DNA of 38,441 nt, taken from the NCBI GenBank assembly GCA_022712315.1, contig JALAGS010000208.1, positions 1 to 38,441 on the forward strand, written 5' to 3'. Both the position numbers and the translations under genes were made by a program. The DNA is from Sphingobacterium sp. GTDB taxonomy: Bacteria > Bacteroidota > Bacteroidia > Sphingobacteriales > Sphingobacteriaceae. Numbering within the stretch: position 1 is the first letter of the stretch; each line of letters opens with the position of its first letter. This document shows positions 38,316 to 38,441 of this stretch, in pieces. The notes under the pieces are model-generated. The model did no database searches. It saw nothing but the letters and a program-made list of their open reading frames with translations, and was not told the origin of the DNA.

Positions 38316-38441
38316 AACATTATATGCATTACTACACATTTGTGTATATAAAATACCAAAAAAACAACCTTTTCCAGACTTTTACTCATTGATTTTTCCT
38401 TAAAAATCACTTTCATCTCATTTTTCGATTCGATATATGAC

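Noticed and set aside
1..38441. tRNA genes, rRNA genes, CRISPR arrays, insertion sequences or phage genes
   Set aside because: I looked on both strands and saw no cloverleaf with tRNA signature bases, no regularly spaced direct repeats, and no transposase or integrase frames.

Overview
The window reads as ordinary chromosomal DNA from a Bacteroidetes bacterium, most likely Sphingobacteriaceae (Sphingobacterium or a close relative). The basis is low G+C, weak or absent Shine-Dalgarno sites, promoters of the TTTG-N19/20-TAnnTTTG type, and families typical of that phylum (DUF3078, DUF4199, DUF3060, YARHG, lmo0937-type small membrane proteins). No tRNA, rRNA, insertion sequence, prophage or CRISPR array was seen.

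Layout. 1-4160: rlmH with a 48-residue membrane protein behind it, a DUF3078 outer-membrane-type protein, and dnaB. 4157-8447: ubiE, an SDR dehydrogenase, a YqeY protein, an ElaA-type acetyltransferase, a DUF423 protein, then a CLC antiporter preceded by what looks like a fluoride riboswitch. 8843-12182 (minus): mgtE, pepE, and an SPFH-arc pair whose promoter carries a large inverted repeat. 12280-15489 (plus): a deoxyinosine glycosylase, purM, and a RimB-like protease with rimK. 15549-19436 (minus): a DUF3060 repeat protein and the thrS-infC-rpmI-rplT translation operon. 20046-23827: queE (plus), then a WG-repeat protein, a Gfo/Idh/MocA oxidoreductase and a PAP2 phosphatase (minus). 24025-26441: promoter, histidine-rich leader peptide, hisG, hisD and a strong terminator. 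26479-29285 (minus): a MacB-type permease, a DUF2306 membrane protein and a YARHG lipoprotein. 29469-31296 (plus): queA and ispD. 31303-37399 (minus): a 51-residue membrane protein, an MBL-fold hydrolase with a small partner gene, two glycosyltransferases, and a three-gene operon led by a dihydroorotase-like protein. 37615-38184: ubiX with a structured leader.

Most genes are housekeeping: translation (thrS, infC, rpmI, rplT, rlmH, queA, queE, rimK), replication and repair (dnaB, glycosylase), nucleotide, histidine, quinone and isoprenoid synthesis, and ion transport. The interest lies in regulation and in details that automatic annotation would miss. These are: (1) a fluoride riboswitch with a translational switch ahead of a CLC-F fluoride/proton antiporter that would be labelled a chloride channel; (2) a his leader peptide with six histidines in nine residues ahead of a hisG that starts at TTG; (3) an AT-rich palindrome placed exactly between the -33 and -7 elements of the operon encoding an Arc-type ribbon-helix-helix protein; (4) a dihydroorotase homologue lacking several metal ligands; (5) three small genes too short for usual ORF calling; and (6) a structured leader or decayed repeat in front of ubiX.
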